Shown piece after piece: positions 23,467 to 34,034 of a DNA stretch of 64,000 nt (within the stretch, counting starts at the first letter, position 1; each line of letters opens with the position of its first letter). The DNA lies in NCBI RefSeq assembly GCF_024294785.1, contig NZ_JANCLT010000008.1, positions 1 to 64,000 on the forward strand, read 5' to 3'. The DNA comes from Ectobacillus ponti. Its GTDB lineage: Bacteria > Bacillota > Bacilli > Bacillales > Bacillaceae_G. The notes below the pieces were generated by a model. It worked only from the letters and a program-made list of their open reading frames with translations. It made no database searches and was not told where the DNA came from. Both the position numbers and the translations under genes were made by a program.

Positions 23467-24603
23467 ATGAAAAAGCTGGTTGTACTGATGATGAGTCTCG
23501 GATTGCTGCTGTCCGGCTGCGGTCCGAGCTTTCAAAAGAACGAAAAGGTTGTTGAGACTGCAAATAAGTCAAAAGAGAGTGCAATCATCCCGAAATACTC
23601 CATTTCGGATGACTATTACAAGACGATTGTGCCGTTCAAGTCAGGTGCGGCAAGGGGGCTTGTGGTGCAGGGCTTGAACAGCCGCCTGGACATCGATGAG
23701 TTCGAGACAGGCCTCATGCGCATCGCCAAGGGCACCTTCAGCACAAAGGATTATATTTTTCAAGAAGGACAGTATCTGGACAAAGCCACCATCCAAGGGC
23801 TGCTGGCACGCAAAAATCCGGATGGCTCCGGCAAGGGCCTGAATCCGGCGCTGCCGGCAACGGGCACGCTGGAGCAGAAGAATGCGGCTCAGCCGATTTA
23901 CCTTGCCAGCATTCTGGAGCATAACTATGTAGTGAAAAAGAGCGACAATACAGCAGATCTGCAGGGGATTGTCATCGGCCTGGCGATGAACTCAGTCCAT
24001 TACTTCAATCAGGAGCAGGGCTATCCGCGCGAGTATGAGATACCGGAAGCAGATACCTTGCGTGAGGGCAAGCGGATGGCCCAAGAGGTTGTCAATACCA
24101 TTCGGAAGAAGGATGGGGCAAAGAATGTGCCCATCATTGTGGCCATCTACCGCCAGCAGCCGATGTCCAAGCTTGTGCCGGGCAATTTCCTGACATACGC
24201 ACAGGTGGATAAGGGCGAGAGCCAAATCGGCGACTGGAAGAAGCTCGATGAAAAGTACTATCTGTTCCCTTCTGAAGAAGCAAAGGATTATCGGGAGGAC
24301 GCCCAGCGGGTTACGAATTTCCGGACAGCGCTGGCCAAGTATTTTGAGAACGACTTCACCGCTGTGGTTGGGCAAGGCTTCTACAAGGATGGCCAGCTGC
24401 AGGATTTAAAGATTAACATCCCGGTCCAGTTCAATGGGAAGGCCGAAATTATCGGGTTCACGCAATATGTGACCGGCCTGGTGGTGGAGCATTTTCCGAA
24501 CTATGTCAGAGTGGAAGTGAACATCTATTCCCTCAATCATCCGGAGGCTGTCATTATCCGGGAAGTAAATCAGGACAATCCGTTTGTCCATATTTTCAAT
24601 TAG
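23467..24603 (+). CDS. camS: CamS family sex-pheromone lipoprotein
   Basis: 378 residues from the ATG at 23467, with GAGGTG 10 nt upstream; the frame is open further upstream into ligA but without a ribosome site. Lipobox L-L-S-G-C places Cys18 as the lipidated residue, so it is anchored on the outer face of the membrane. Family named after the enterococcal cAM373 pheromone precursor, which is carried in the signal peptide; in Bacillus (YerH) the function is unknown. Last gene of the pcrB-pcrA-ligA-camS unit. Confidence 0.9.
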   Translation: MKKLVVLMMSLGLLLSGCGPSFQKNEKVVETANKSKESAIIPKYSISDDYYKTIVPFKSGAARGLVVQGLNSRLDIDEFETGLMRIAKGTFSTKDYIFQEGQYLDKATIQGLLARKNPDGSGKGLNPALPATGTLEQKNAAQPIYLASILEHNYVVKKSDNTADLQGIVIGLAMNSVHYFNQEQGYPREYEIPEADTLREGKRMAQEVVNTIRKKDGAKNVPIIVAIYRQQPMSKLVPGNFLTYAQVDKGESQIGDWKKLDEKYYLFPSEEAKDYREDAQRVTNFRTALAKYFENDFTAVVGQGFYKDGQLQDLKINIPVQFNGKAEIIGFTQYVTGLVVEHFPNYVRVEVNIYSLNHPEAVIIREVNQDNPFVHIFN

Positions 24604-24607
24604 AGCG

Positions 24608-24630
24608 GAGCTGCCAAGGCAGCTCTTTTT
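24608..24630 (+). terminator. Terminator after camS
   Basis: GAGCTGCC pairs with GGCAGCTC around AA, followed by TTTTTC. Confidence 0.88.
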
Positions 24631-24706
24631 CTGTTTCAGAGGCGGAAAAATTTATTATGCATACCACCTGTATAAAGAGTCTCTATCCTTCCGAATAGAC
24701 GCGGAC

Positions 24707-24720
24707 TGATATCGTTATCA
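24707..24720. promoter_or_regulatory. Inverted repeat upstream of P5C dehydrogenase
   Basis: TGATA-TCGT-TATCA, a 14-bp interrupted palindrome 134 bp before the dehydrogenase start. It could be an operator. The surrounding 24631-24853 holds no sigma-54 -24/-12 pair of the kind that drives roc genes in B. subtilis. Confidence 0.25.
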
Positions 24721-24853
24721 GCCAAATGCTATTGCAAGAAAATCCAATTTGCTTCCATCCCCAGCCAGGCAGCTGTTTGAAGCAGACGAAATGATAGTTT
24801 AGAATGGAAGAGTATGGAATGAATGCTCTTTCAAAACAGGGAGGCTGAGGGGT

Positions 24854-26401
24854 ATGACAGTAGCTTACAAGCATGAACCATTTACTGACTTTACAGTAGA
24901 GGTGGACAAATTGGCTTTTGAGGCAGGCCTGAAAAAGGTAGAATCCTATCTGGGACAAGAGTACCCGCTGATTATCGGCGGAGAGCGCATCACAACGGAT
25001 GACAAGATCATCTCCATCAATCCTGCGAATAAGGCAGAGGTGATTGGCCGCGTATCGAAGGCGAATCGTGATTTAGCCGAGAAAGCCATGCAAGTGGCAG
25101 ATGCAACCTTCCAAACCTGGAGAAAATCCAAGCCTGAGATGCGTGCAGATATCTTGTTCCGCGCTGCAGCAATTGTGCGCCGCAGAAAGCATGAATTTTC
25201 CGCTATTCTTGTCAAAGAGGCAGGCAAGCCGTGGAAGGAAGCGGATGCAGATACGGCAGAGGCCATTGATTTCATGGAATACTATGGCCGCCAGATGCTG
25301 AAGCTGAAGGACGGCATGCCGGTTGAGAGCCGGGCCATTGAATATAACCGCTTCAGCTATATTCCGCTCGGTGTGGGTGTTATTATTTCCCCTTGGAACT
25401 TCCCGTTTGCCATCATGGCAGGTATGACAACAGCGGCAGTTGTTTCCGGCAACACCGTATTGCTGAAGCCGGCAAGCACAACCCCTGTGATTGCGGCAAA
25501 GTTCATAGAGGTGCTGGAGGAGGCGGGTCTGCCGGCCGGTGTTGTGAACTACATACCAGGCAGCGGCGCCGAGGTGGGCGACTATCTCGTAGACCATCCG
25601 CGTACACGCTTTATCAGCTTTACGGGCTCCAAGGAAGTCGGAATCCGCATCAATGAGCGTGCGGCGAAGGTGAACCCGGGCCAGATTTGGCTGAAGCGCG
25701 TCATCGCGGAAATGGGCGGCAAGGATACGATTGTAGTAGATCGAGAGGCTGACCTGGAGCTGGCGGCGCAGTCCATTGTTGCATCCGCATTCGGCTTCTC
25801 CGGCCAAAAGTGCTCTGCGTGTTCCCGTGCCGTCATTGTGGGGGATGTGTACGACCAAGTTTTGGCGCGTGCTGTGGAGCTGACCAAGAGCCTGCCTGTC
25901 GGCAGCCCGGAAGAGCAAGGCACATACACGGGCCCTGTCATTGACCAGAGCGCATTCAACAAGATTATGGAGTATGTGGAGATCGGCAAGCAGGAGGGCA
26001 GGCTGATGGCAGGCGGCGAAGGAGATGATGCCAAGGGCTACTTCATCCAGCCGACGATTTTCGCGGATGTGGCTGAGGATGCCCGCCTGATGCAGGAAGA
26101 AATCTTCGGGCCGGTTGTCGCCTTCTGTAAGGCGCGCAATTTCGATCATGCCATTGACATCGCCAATAACACAGAGTATGGCTTGACCGGTGCGGTAATC
26201 ACCAATAACCGTGCCCACATCGAGAAAGCCCGCGAAGACTTCCATGTCGGCAATCTGTACTTCAACCGCGGCTGCACAGGCGCCATCGTCGGGTATCAGC
26301 CGTTTGGCGGCTTTAACATGTCCGGTACGGACTCCAAAGCCGGCGGGCCTGACTATTTGCTGCTGCATATGCAGGCGAAGACAACATCGGAAACGCTGTA
26401 A
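24854..26401 (+). CDS. rocA: 1-pyrroline-5-carboxylate dehydrogenase
   Basis: 515 residues, the Bacillus RocA/YcgN length. Oxidises glutamate semialdehyde (P5C) to glutamate with NAD in proline and arginine breakdown. Aldehyde dehydrogenase fold: [13 protein letters not shown] binding segment, catalytic Glu286 in AEMGGKD and nucleophile Cys320 in [19 protein letters not shown] near the C-terminal side. The N-terminal extension [12 protein letters not shown] is typical of this subfamily. Ribosome site GGGAGGCTGAGG. No proline dehydrogenase or arginase neighbours, so whether it belongs to proline or arginine use is open. Confidence 0.92.
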   Translation: MTVAYKHEPFTDFTVEVDKLAFEAGLKKVESYLGQEYPLIIGGERITTDDKIISINPANKAEVIGRVSKANRDLAEKAMQVADATFQTWRKSKPEMRADILFRAAAIVRRRKHEFSAILVKEAGKPWKEADADTAEAIDFMEYYGRQMLKLKDGMPVESRAIEYNRFSYIPLGVGVIISPWNFPFAIMAGMTTAAVVSGNTVLLKPASTTPVIAAKFIEVLEEAGLPAGVVNYIPGSGAEVGDYLVDHPRTRFISFTGSKEVGIRINERAAKVNPGQIWLKRVIAEMGGKDTIVVDREADLELAAQSIVASAFGFSGQKCSACSRAVIVGDVYDQVLARAVELTKSLPVGSPEEQGTYTGPVIDQSAFNKIMEYVEIGKQEGRLMAGGEGDDAKGYFIQPTIFADVAEDARLMQEEIFGPVVAFCKARNFDHAIDIANNTEYGLTGAVITNNRAHIEKAREDFHVGNLYFNRGCTGAIVGYQPFGGFNMSGTDSKAGGPDYLLLHMQAKTTSETL

Positions 26402-26405
26402 GCTA

Positions 26406-26455
26406 AATAGGGATGATGCAGAGGCTGCGGCCTCTGATATCATCCCTATTTTTCT
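26406..26455 (+). terminator. Terminator after P5C dehydrogenase
   Basis: AATAGGGATGAT pairs with ATCATCCCTATT, and inside it CAGAGGC with GGCCTCTG, followed by TTTTTC; a long two-part stem. Confidence 0.9.
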
Positions 26456-26506
26456 GTCTATACTAGATGTTGTGTATAAAAATACTTCAGACAGTATCAA
26501 CACTTG

Positions 26507-26536
26507 TTGCCTGTTTTGCGAAAATTTTGGTATCAT
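26507..26536 (+). promoter_or_regulatory. Sigma-A promoter of gatCAB
   Basis: TTGCCT (26507-26512), 18-bp spacer, TATCAT (26531-26536), 43 bp before the gatC start. Confidence 0.5.
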
Positions 26537-26578
26537 CAGTATTATTGCCAACAGAACGAAATTACGGAGGTGGCTTTT

Positions 26579-26869
26579 ATGTCGCGGATTTCTGTCGACA
26601 CAGTCAAGCACGTGGCCCATTTGGCGCGTCTGGCGATTACCGAGCAGGAAGCAGAGAAATTTGCCAAGCAGTTGGATGCGATTCTTACTTTTGCGGAGCA
26701 GCTGAATGAGCTGGATACAGAGAATGTGAAACCGATGTCACATGTGCTGGAGCTGAAAAATGTGATGCGTGAGGACGTGGCTGATAAGGGGCTGCCGATT
26801 GAAGATGTGTTGAAAAATGCTCCGGACCATAAGGACGGCCAAATCCGCGTGCCGGCTATTCTAGAGTAG
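26579..26869 (+). CDS. gatC: Asp-tRNA(Asn)/Glu-tRNA(Gln) amidotransferase subunit C
   Basis: 96 residues from the ATG at 26579, preceded by GGAGGTG. Small subunit that wraps between GatA and GatB and stabilises the complex. [11 protein letters not shown] opening and M-R-E-D-V near 60 are typical. First of three genes; 13-nt gap to gatA. Confidence 0.96.
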   Translation: MSRISVDTVKHVAHLARLAITEQEAEKFAKQLDAILTFAEQLNELDTENVKPMSHVLELKNVMREDVADKGLPIEDVLKNAPDHKDGQIRVPAILE

Positions 26870-26882
26870 AGGAGGGGAAAGA

Positions 26883-28343
26883 ATGTCACTATTAGAGCAA
26901 TCCATTAAGCAATTACATAAACAGCTTCATCAAAAGGAAATCAGTGTGACAGATTTGGTTGATGCATCCTACAAGCGCATCAGTGAGGTGGAGGACAAGG
27001 TGCAGGCCTTCCTGGCCCTGAATGAGGAGCAGGCGCGCCAGCAGGCACGCCTGCTGGATGAGAAGCTTGGCAATGTGGACGAGTACGGCCTTCTGTTCGG
27101 GCTGCCGATCGGCGTGAAGGATAACATCGTGACCAAGGGCTTGCGGACAACGGCAGGCAGCAAGATTCTTGCAAACTTTGACCCGATTTATGATGCGACT
27201 GTGGTGCAAAAGCTCCAGCAGGCAGAATCCATTACAATCGGCAAGCTGAATATGGACGAGTTCGCCATGGGCTCCTCCAATGAAAACTCCGGCTTCCAGG
27301 CTACAAGAAACCCATGGAATCTGGAATATGTACCGGGCGGCTCCAGCGGCGGCTCTGCAGCTTCTGTGGCTGCAGGAGAGGTGCTGTTCTCCCTCGGTTC
27401 TGATACGGGCGGCTCCATCCGGCAGCCGGCAGCCTATTGCGGCGTGGTCGGCCTGAAGCCGACGTACGGAAGAGTATCCCGTTACGGGCTGATTGCATTT
27501 GCGTCCTCTTTGGACCAAATTGGCCCGATTACACGCAGTGTAGAAGATAATGCCTATCTGCTGCAGGCCATTTCCGGCTGGGATCGCATGGACTCCACGT
27601 CTCCAAACGTAGAAGTGCCGGATTACCTTTCAGCGTTAACAGGAGACATTCAAGGCCTGCGTATTGCCGTGCCGAAGGAATATCTCGGAGAAGGTGTCAG
27701 CGAAGAGGTGCGCCAATCTGTTCTGGCTGCGCTGAAGGTGTTGGAAGGCCTCGGGGCAACGTGGGATGAGGTATCCCTGCCGCACTCCAAGTACGCGCTG
27801 GCAGCCTATTATCTCTTGTCCTCTTCAGAAGCATCCGCCAACCTGGCCCGTTTTGACGGTGTGCGTTACGGCGTGCGCTCCGACAATGCATCCAGCCTGA
27901 TTGAGATGTACAAGCAGACGCGCAGCGAAGGCTTCGGGGACGAGGTAAAACGCCGCATCATGCTCGGCACATTTGCGTTAAGCTCCGGCTACTATGATGC
28001 GTACTATAAAAAGGCGCAGCAGGTGCGGACGCTGATCAAGCAAGACTTTGAAAATATTTTTGCAAGCTATGATGTCATCGTGGGCCCGACCGCACCGACA
28101 ACTGCCTTCAAGCTGGGCGAGAAGGTTGCTGACCCGCTTACGATGTATGTGAATGATATTCTGACGATTCCAATTAACCTGGCAGGCGTTCCGGCCATTT
28201 CTGTACCATGCGGCTTCGGAGCGAACGGCATGCCGCTTGGCCTGCAGATCATCGGCAAGCATTTTGATGAAGCGAACGTATACCGCACCGCTCATGCATT
28301 TGAGCAGGCAACAACCTATCATAAGGAAAAACCGGCGCTGTAA
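26883..28343 (+). CDS. gatA: Amidotransferase subunit A (amidase)
   Basis: 486 residues. Releases ammonia from glutamine or asparagine for tRNA-dependent amidation. Amidase-signature Ser-cisSer-Lys triad: Lys in [12 protein letters not shown] (about 79), Ser in [15 protein letters not shown] (about 153) and the nucleophile in [12 protein letters not shown] (about 177). Ribosome site GAGGAGGGGAAAG. This three-subunit enzyme implies the organism makes Gln-tRNA(Gln) indirectly. Confidence 0.97.
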   Translation: MSLLEQSIKQLHKQLHQKEISVTDLVDASYKRISEVEDKVQAFLALNEEQARQQARLLDEKLGNVDEYGLLFGLPIGVKDNIVTKGLRTTAGSKILANFDPIYDATVVQKLQQAESITIGKLNMDEFAMGSSNENSGFQATRNPWNLEYVPGGSSGGSAASVAAGEVLFSLGSDTGGSIRQPAAYCGVVGLKPTYGRVSRYGLIAFASSLDQIGPITRSVEDNAYLLQAISGWDRMDSTSPNVEVPDYLSALTGDIQGLRIAVPKEYLGEGVSEEVRQSVLAALKVLEGLGATWDEVSLPHSKYALAAYYLLSSSEASANLARFDGVRYGVRSDNASSLIEMYKQTRSEGFGDEVKRRIMLGTFALSSGYYDAYYKKAQQVRTLIKQDFENIFASYDVIVGPTAPTTAFKLGEKVADPLTMYVNDILTIPINLAGVPAISVPCGFGANGMPLGLQIIGKHFDEANVYRTAHAFEQATTYHKEKPAL

Positions 28344-28357
28344 GGGAGGGAAACGGC

Positions 28358-29788
28358 ATGCAATTTGAAACAGTAATTGGTCTGGAAGTGCACGTTGAGC
28401 TGAAGACAAATTCCAAAATTTTTTCCGCAAGCCCGAATGAGTTCGGGGCGGCACCAAACACAAATACAAGTGTCATCGAGCTGGGATATCCCGGTGTTCT
28501 TCCGGTTTTGAACAAACAGGCAGTCGAGTTCGCCATGAAGGCGGCTATGGCCTTAAACTGCGAAGTCGCAACAGAGACGAAGTTTGACAGGAAGAACTAT
28601 TTCTACCCCGATAACCCGAAGGCATACCAAATTTCCCAGTACGACCAGCCAATTGGCGAGAACGGCTGGATTGAAATTGAAGTGGGCGGCGTCAAGAAGC
28701 GCATCGGCATTACCCGCCTTCACCTGGAGGAGGATGCCGGCAAGCTGACGCATACCGGCGACGGCTTCTCGCTCGTTGACTTCAACCGCCAGGGCACACC
28801 TCTGGTGGAAATCGTGTCCGAGCCGGATATCCGCACGCCGGAAGAGGCATATGCCTATTTGGAAAAGCTGAAGTCCATCATTCAGTATACAGGGGTGTCT
28901 GACTGCAAGATGGAGGAGGGCTCGCTGCGCTGTGACGCCAACATCTCTCTCCGTCCTGTCGGCCAAGAGGAATTTGGGACGAAAACCGAGCTGAAGAACC
29001 TCAACTCCTTCGCCTTTGTAAAAAATGGCTTGGAGCATGAGGAGGAGCGCCAAGCAGAGATTCTGCGCGCCGGCGGTGAAATCCGCCAGGAAACACGCCG
29101 CTATGACGAGGCGACGAAGACAACGCTTCTTATGCGCGTGAAGGAAGGGTCTGAGGATTACCGCTACTTCCCGGAGCCGGATTTGGTGGAGCTGTACATT
29201 GATGAGGAGTGGAAGGCCCGCGTGCGCGCGGAGATTCCAGAACTGCCGGATGCGCGCAAGAAGCGTTATGTGGAGGAATGGGGGTTGCCTGCTTATGACG
29301 CAGGTGTGCTGACTGCTTCCCGTGAAATGGCTGACTTCTTTGAGGCAACGGTGGCAGACGGGGCAGACGCCAAGCAGGCGTCCAACTGGATTATGGGCGA
29401 AATGTCGGCTTACATGAACAAGAATAACCAGGAGCTGGCAGAGCTGCCGCTGACCTCAGCCAGCCTGGCAGGCATGATTCAGCTCATTGAAAACGGCACA
29501 ATCTCCTCCAAGATTGCCAAGCAGGTCTTTGCGGAGCTGATTGAAAACGGCGGCGATCCGGAGACCATTATTAAGGAAAAGGGCCTTGTGCAAATTTCGG
29601 ATGAAGGCGCCCTGCTGCAGGCCATCACCGAAGCGCTGGACAAGTTCCCGCAATCGATTGAGGACTATAAGAGCGGCAAGGCGAAAGCCGTGGGCTTCTT
29701 TGTCGGTCAGGTCATGAAGGCGACAAAGGGACAGGCAAACCCGCAGCTGGTGAACAAGCTGCTGCTGGAGGAGCTGCAGAAGCGTTAA
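28358..29788 (+). CDS. gatB: Amidotransferase subunit B (tRNA-binding kinase)
   Basis: 476 residues. Activates the misacylated Glu or Asp on tRNA by phosphorylation and accepts ammonia through the channel from Gat[19 protein letters not shown] opening, [13 protein letters not shown] and [11 protein letters not shown] are the family marks; the C-terminal YqeY-like helical part (about 330-476) reads tRNA. Ribosome site AAGGGAGGGAAACGGC; ends the gatCAB unit. Confidence 0.97.
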   Translation: MQFETVIGLEVHVELKTNSKIFSASPNEFGAAPNTNTSVIELGYPGVLPVLNKQAVEFAMKAAMALNCEVATETKFDRKNYFYPDNPKAYQISQYDQPIGENGWIEIEVGGVKKRIGITRLHLEEDAGKLTHTGDGFSLVDFNRQGTPLVEIVSEPDIRTPEEAYAYLEKLKSIIQYTGVSDCKMEEGSLRCDANISLRPVGQEEFGTKTELKNLNSFAFVKNGLEHEEERQAEILRAGGEIRQETRRYDEATKTTLLMRVKEGSEDYRYFPEPDLVELYIDEEWKARVRAEIPELPDARKKRYVEEWGLPAYDAGVLTASREMADFFEATVADGADAKQASNWIMGEMSAYMNKNNQELAELPLTSASLAGMIQLIENGTISSKIAKQVFAELIENGGDPETIIKEKGLVQISDEGALLQAITEALDKFPQSIEDYKSGKAKAVGFFVGQVMKATKGQANPQLVNKLLLEELQKR

Positions 29789-29793
29789 GGATG

Positions 29794-29822
29794 GGAGCTG
29801 GTCTTTTGACCGGCTCTTTCTT
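29794..29822 (+). terminator. Terminator after gatB
   Basis: GAGCTGGTC pairs with GACCGGCTC (one wobble) around TTTT, followed by TTTCTT. Confidence 0.78.
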
Positions 29823-29944
29823 ATAGGGTCAGGGAATATATGGTTAATGCCATTAAGAAAGTTGCAAAATGAGACTGTTAGTGATAAATCTAGAGGTAGG
29901 ACATTTTTACATGGGAAACAAAATGAAATTAGGATGATGGAGAC

Positions 29945-30859
29945 ATGAAACGAGCAAGAATTATTTATAACCCTACTTCAGGCCGGGAGCTGTTCAAGAA
30001 GAATCTGCCTGAGGTTTTGCAAAAGCTGGAGCGGGCAGGCTATGAGACATCTTGTCATGCAACGACAGGAGCCGGAGACGCCACTGCGGCGGCCAGGCTG
30101 GCGGTGGAACGCAAGTTTGACGTTGTCATTGCGGCAGGCGGCGACGGGACGCTGAATGAGGTTGTCAACGGTCTTGTCGGGCATGAGCACCGTCCGAAGT
30201 TTGGCATTATCCCTGTAGGAACCACAAATGACTTTGCCAGAGCCATCGGCGTTCCGCGCTCCATTGAAGAAGCGGCTGATATTATCTGTGCCGGCCATTC
30301 TGTGCCGCTGGATATTGGACGGGCCAATGATAAGTACTTTATTAACATTGCCGGCGGAGGCCGCATTACAGAGCTTACCTTTGAGGTGCCGAGCAAGCTG
30401 AAGACAGTGCTGGGCCAACTGGCCTATTATTTGAAAGGCATTGAAATGCTGCCGTCCTTGAATCCGACGTACGTGGAGATTGAGTATGACGGCAAGGAGC
30501 TGAAGGAAGAAATCACTCTGTTCCTCATCACAAACACAACTTCAGTCGGCGGCTTTGAAAAGGTGGCGCCATACGCCTCCATCAATGACGGGCTGTTCGA
30601 TTTGCTCGTTCTCAAAAAGGGATCCATTGCTGATTTGATTAAGGCGGCTTCACAGGCGCTGCGCGGTGAGCATATCAACAATCCGCAGATCCTGTATACG
30701 CAGGCAAACCGGATTAAGGTGCGGACAACCGAGAAGCTGATGATTAACATGGACGGCGAATACGGCGGCGATGCGCCGATGGAATTCGAGAATATGTACC
30801 ATCATTTGGAGCTCTTTGTTCCGGAAGCATATCGGGAAGAGGAAGGACAGTTTATCTAA
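29945..30859 (+). CDS. dagK: Diacylglycerol kinase
   Basis: 304 residues, like B. subtilis DgkB/DagK. Phosphorylates diacylglycerol left over from lipoteichoic acid synthesis to phosphatidic acid at the inner membrane face. N-terminal domain: YNPTSGRE (about 9-16), GGDGTLNEVVNGL (about 67-79), GTTNDFARA (about 93-101). Expressed alone: own ribosome site GATGGAGAC-type and terminator. Same neighbour order (gatCAB, dagK, rlmCD) as in B. subtilis, here with two genes inserted before rlmCD. Confidence 0.95.
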   Translation: MKRARIIYNPTSGRELFKKNLPEVLQKLERAGYETSCHATTGAGDATAAARLAVERKFDVVIAAGGDGTLNEVVNGLVGHEHRPKFGIIPVGTTNDFARAIGVPRSIEEAADIICAGHSVPLDIGRANDKYFINIAGGGRITELTFEVPSKLKTVLGQLAYYLKGIEMLPSLNPTYVEIEYDGKELKEEITLFLITNTTSVGGFEKVAPYASINDGLFDLLVLKKGSIADLIKAASQALRGEHINNPQILYTQANRIKVRTTEKLMINMDGEYGGDAPMEFENMYHHLELFVPEAYREEEGQFI

Positions 30860-30872
30860 GCTGTCCTTTTTT
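30844..30872 (+). terminator. Terminator of dagK
   Basis: GGACAG and CTGTCC flank TTTATCTAAG and are followed by TTTTTTC; the 5' arm lies within the last codons. Confidence 0.82.
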
Positions 30873-30922
30873 CTTTGTACCCCTTATCATGGAAGAGAAT
30901 GTAAAGTTTTGGGGGGACTAAG

Positions 30923-31114
30923 ATGGGAAGTAAATTGGTATTGGTGGAAGGAATAGCGGGTTCGGGAAAGTCAACGAATGCCCGGCTGCAGGATGTTGCC
31001 ATTGACCTTATATTCGATGGAATGGGCAAGATTCAGATTGCCGGCATGCCGCTCTGCTTTGAGACCTGGGCGAGGCCGGGAGCTGTGTTCGCAAGAGAAG
31101 CTGTCTCCGATTAA
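30923..31114 (+). pseudogene. Remnant of a P-loop NTPase gene
   Basis: 63 codons behind a strong GGGGGGA ribosome site. It starts M-G-S-K-L-V-L-V-E-G-I-A-G-S-G-K-S-T, a complete Walker A with its preceding beta strand, then changes directly at residue 19 to sequence with no Walker B, and ends soon after at F-A-R-E-A-V-S-D. NTPases with such a start are normally well over 150 residues, so I read it as the two ends of a kinase-like gene joined by an internal deletion. A genuine micro-protein is the alternative. The frame is still open. Confidence 0.5.
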
Positions 31115-31130
31115 GGGAGCAGCTTTTCTT
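31098..31130. terminator. Shared terminator between remnant and deacetylase gene
   Basis: AAGCTG-CTCC and GGGAG-CAGCTT arms flank the stop codons of two converging genes; the plus-strand 3' side reads TTTTCTTG, the minus-strand side overlaps the deacetylase 3' end. Confidence 0.6.
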
Positions 31131-32190
31131 GTACAAGATGAGCAAACTGCTCAATCGTCGTATCATTCTGGATGCGGACACGCTGCATCAGCAGCATTTC
31201 ATTCGGTTTGCCTGCCTGGATGAACTGCCCCGGCTTGGTGGTCACGGCAAACTGATAGTACTTGCTGGCCTCAGCAATAACCTGTTCATTATAATGGCCA
31301 AATGGATAAGCGATGGAGATAACCGGTTTTCCGGTGATGGCTTCGAGCTGCTTCTTGGCCTCTCCCAGCTCCACATCATAGCTTTTGATTTGCGGCAAAT
31401 CCGCGTGGGAAATGGTATGGGATTGAACCGAGAAAATACCGGAATCAATCATCTCTTTCACATCCTGCTTCGACAGCCATTCGTCGCTCGTGCCCAGTAC
31501 ATTGACGATGGCATATTCGGTTGCTGTCGGCTGGAACTTTTCATCCTTCAGCTTCTGCAGGATACGAAACGCATTCATATTATTTTTCATGCCATCGTCA
31601 AAGGTGACGAAAATTGGCTTGTTGACCTTGGCGACATCCTTCCACCGTTCAAATGTCAGCAGCGTGTAGCCGTTGTCTTTCAAATACTGCATTTGTGCTT
31701 CAAAGCTTGCCGGTGGTACAAACAGCCCCTTCAGTCCCTTTCCTTTGTACTCATCTACAGCATGATACATCAAAATCGGCACGTGAGGCTGAAAGACAAC
31801 GGAGGAAGCCGCAATCGGCTTGGCCGTGCCCTCCTTGTACACTTCAATCTGATATTCGCCGCGCTTGGAGCCAAACTGCTGCAGCGACAGGGTAACAGGA
31901 AACCCGGCTTTGGCATCCTGTGAAGCAATCACCTGCTTGGAGGCTTGTCCGTCTGCGGTGCGCCAAATGTGGTATTGGACACTTGTTGTTTGATCAGGCG
32001 CTTTGCTGAGAGTCAGGGTGGTGCGTGTTGCTTCTGGCGCGGTCGGCGCGGCACTCAGAACAGCTTGCGGCCCGGCCTGCTGGACAGGGGCAGCCACCTG
32101 CTGCGCGGCAGAAGGCTTGGCCTTTGCTTCCGGCAGGCAGCCTGCCAGCAGCAGGGAGGATAGTACAGGTAAAGCTATGTATCTCTTCAT
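31111..32190 (-). CDS. Polysaccharide deacetylase lipoprotein
   Basis: 359 residues from the ATG at 32190 (GAGAGG upstream); the frame is open further back but only into rlmCD antisense. Lipobox L-L-A-G-C makes Cys18 the lipid anchor, so it faces outward. After an Ala/Pro/Gln-rich linker, residues about 57-125 resemble the GBS Bsp-like repeat seen in cell-wall proteins. The NodB domain (about 133-359) has VTFDDG with the metal Asp pair, SHTISH with the two metal His, and YPFGHYNE. Probably deacetylates peptidoglycan or a surface glycan, which often gives lysozyme resistance. Overlaps no gene but converges on the P-loop remnant. Confidence 0.87.
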   Translation of the reverse strand: MKRYIALPVLSSLLLAGCLPEAKAKPSAAQQVAAPVQQAGPQAVLSAAPTAPEATRTTLTLSKAPDQTTSVQYHIWRTADGQASKQVIASQDAKAGFPVTLSLQQFGSKRGEYQIEVYKEGTAKPIAASSVVFQPHVPILMYHAVDEYKGKGLKGLFVPPASFEAQMQYLKDNGYTLLTFERWKDVAKVNKPIFVTFDDGMKNNMNAFRILQKLKDEKFQPTATEYAIVNVLGTSDEWLSKQDVKEMIDSGIFSVQSHTISHADLPQIKSYDVELGEAKKQLEAITGKPVISIAYPFGHYNEQVIAEASKYYQFAVTTKPGQFIQAGKPNEMLLMQRVRIQNDTTIEQFAHLVQEKLLP

Positions 32191-32261
32191 ATAACAACCT
32201 CTCAAACTACAATGTTTACAAATAGAATAGCATTGTCTCATTTGGAAGAGAAGATACAATT

Positions 32262-32291
32262 TTGCCGCCGGATGCAAATTGGCGGTATAAT
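32262..32291 (+). promoter_or_regulatory. Promoter of rlmCD
   Basis: TTGCCG (32262-32267), 18 bp, TATAAT (32286-32291). It supports the rlmCD start at 32347 because any earlier start would lie upstream of transcription. Confidence 0.6.
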
Positions 32292-32346
32292 GTCTGAATA
32301 TGGTACAATGTATCGCAGTGTGAATTCCAAAAAAGGCAGGGTCAGT

Positions 32347-33729
32347 ATGAGTACAAAAGCAGCACCTCCCGTTGAAAAGAACGAATATATAGATGTGGTA
32401 TTTGAAGATTTGACGCATGAAGGCGCCGGCGTGGCCAAGGTGAACGGCTATCCGATTTTTGTGCCGCAGGCGCTCCCGGATGAGCGGGCCAAGATTAAGG
32501 TCATTAAGGTGAAAAAGAATTTCGCGTTCGGCAAGCTGATGGAACTGTATGAGACAAGTCCGTACCGGCAGGAGGCGCCGTGCCTGGTATACAAGCAATG
32601 CGGCGGCTGCCAGCTGCAGCACCTTTCCTATGAAGGGCAGCTGAAGGCAAAGGAAAAGCAAGTGCGTGACGTCATGCAGCGCATCGGCAATTTGCCGGAT
32701 GTGCCGGTGCACCCGGTTCTGGGTATGGAAAATCCGTGGCTGTACCGCAATAAGGCCCAGGTGCCAATTGGCGAGCATGAGGGCGGCTTGATTGGCGGGT
32801 TCTACCGCCAGGGCACGCATGAAATTGTCGATATGAAGTCCTGCCTGATCCAGGCGGAAGAAAATGACGTACTGATTCAGCGTGTAAAAGAAATCTGCAG
32901 CAAGCATGGTGTGTCAGCTTACAGGGAAGAGCAGCACAAGGGAACACTCCGCCATGTGATGGCCCGCTATGGTTTGGTAACAGGCGAGATTATGCTGGTG
33001 TTCATCACCCGTACGGCAGAGCTCCCGCAAAAAGCAGCGATTATAGAAGAAATTACTGCCGCCTTCCCGCAGGTGAAATCCATTGTGCAGAACGTGAACG
33101 AAAAGCGCACAAATGTGATTTTTGGCGACAAAACAAAGGTGCTGTGGGGATCAGAATACATCTACGATTATATTGGCGGCATCAAGTTTGCAATCTCCGC
33201 CCGCTCCTTCTATCAGGTGAACCCAGTGCAGACGAAGGTGCTGTACGACAAAACGCTGGAGTATGCACAGCTGTCCGGAAACGAAGCAGTCATTGATGCA
33301 TACTGCGGCATCGGCACGATTTCGTTGTTCCTGGCCCAGAAGGCGAAGCATGTGTATGGCGTGGAAATTGTGCCGGAAGCGATTGAGGATGCGAAGCGCA
33401 ATGCTGCCTTAAACGGTATCGAGAATGCGGAATTTGCGGTTGGGGAAGCGGAGAAGGTCATCCCGGCCTGGTATAAGCAGGGCATTCAGGCAGACGTCAT
33501 CGTGGTGGACCCGCCGCGCAAGGGCTGTGACGAGGCGCTGCTGGAAACCATTGCGGCCATGAAGCCAAAGCGCGTGGTGTATGTTTCCTGCGGCCCGGCA
33601 ACACTGGCACGCGACCTTCGCTACTTGGAGGACCATGGCTTCCGCACAGTGGAGGTGCAGCCGGTGGACATGTTCCCTCAAACGATGCATGTGGAATGTG
33701 TAGCATGGCTGGAGCGAAAAGAAGCATAG
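32347..33729 (+). CDS. rlmCD: 23S rRNA (uracil-5)-methyltransferase RlmCD
   Basis: 460 residues from the ATG at 32347, matching the B. subtilis protein length; the frame opens 135 nt earlier but that part precedes the promoter. In Bacillus this single enzyme makes both m5U747 and m5U1939. N-terminal TRAM domain (about 10-70); Cys in [11 protein letters not shown] (about 80-90) plus a later Cys in KSCLIQ bind a [4Fe-4S] cluster; SAM site [14 protein letters not shown] and [11 protein letters not shown]; catalytic Cys in [13 protein letters not shown]. Confidence 0.94.
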   Translation: MSTKAAPPVEKNEYIDVVFEDLTHEGAGVAKVNGYPIFVPQALPDERAKIKVIKVKKNFAFGKLMELYETSPYRQEAPCLVYKQCGGCQLQHLSYEGQLKAKEKQVRDVMQRIGNLPDVPVHPVLGMENPWLYRNKAQVPIGEHEGGLIGGFYRQGTHEIVDMKSCLIQAEENDVLIQRVKEICSKHGVSAYREEQHKGTLRHVMARYGLVTGEIMLVFITRTAELPQKAAIIEEITAAFPQVKSIVQNVNEKRTNVIFGDKTKVLWGSEYIYDYIGGIKFAISARSFYQVNPVQTKVLYDKTLEYAQLSGNEAVIDAYCGIGTISLFLAQKAKHVYGVEIVPEAIEDAKRNAALNGIENAEFAVGEAEKVIPAWYKQGIQADVIVVDPPRKGCDEALLETIAAMKPKRVVYVSCGPATLARDLRYLEDHGFRTVEVQPVDMFPQTMHVECVAWLERKEA

Positions 33730-33816
33730 TCGGCCTGCATCTTATGCTAATGGTTTGTGTAAAATGAAGAAATGCGCAGGAGCAAGCAACACATCCCTCC
33801 TGCAGTTTTATATCGT

Positions 33817-33850
33817 GAGACGGCACCTGAGGGTGGGGCCGTCTTTTTTG
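33817..33850 (+). terminator. Terminator after rlmCD
   Basis: GAGACGGCACC and GGGGCCGTC-type arms (GACGGC with GCCGTC) around a short loop, followed by TTTTTT. Confidence 0.82.
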
Positions 33851-33986
33851 TGCGCTCTACCAGGCTTGCAAATTATATTTTTCCAACAATTACATCTTGA
33901 TGTATACATTGGGCGATATGGTAAAGTAGTCTAGAGTGAAATGTAAGATAATTATATAAAGTCGAATAAATTTGTCTTCTCATCAG

Positions 33987-33992
33987 TATAAT
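33987..33992 (+). promoter_or_regulatory. Possible -10 of the small-protein gene
   Basis: TATAAT 43 bp before the ATG at 34035; no clear -35 17 bp upstream. The remaining 33851-33986 is AT-rich with nothing else recognised. Confidence 0.35.
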
Positions 33993-34034
33993 TTTGGGAG
34001 AGATAAAAGGATTCGGCAAAAGGAGAGAAACGAC

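Noticed and set aside
31111-32907. 598-codon version of the deacetylase
   Set aside because: The first 239 codons are antisense to rlmCD; the lipoprotein signal and ribosome site fix the start at 32190.
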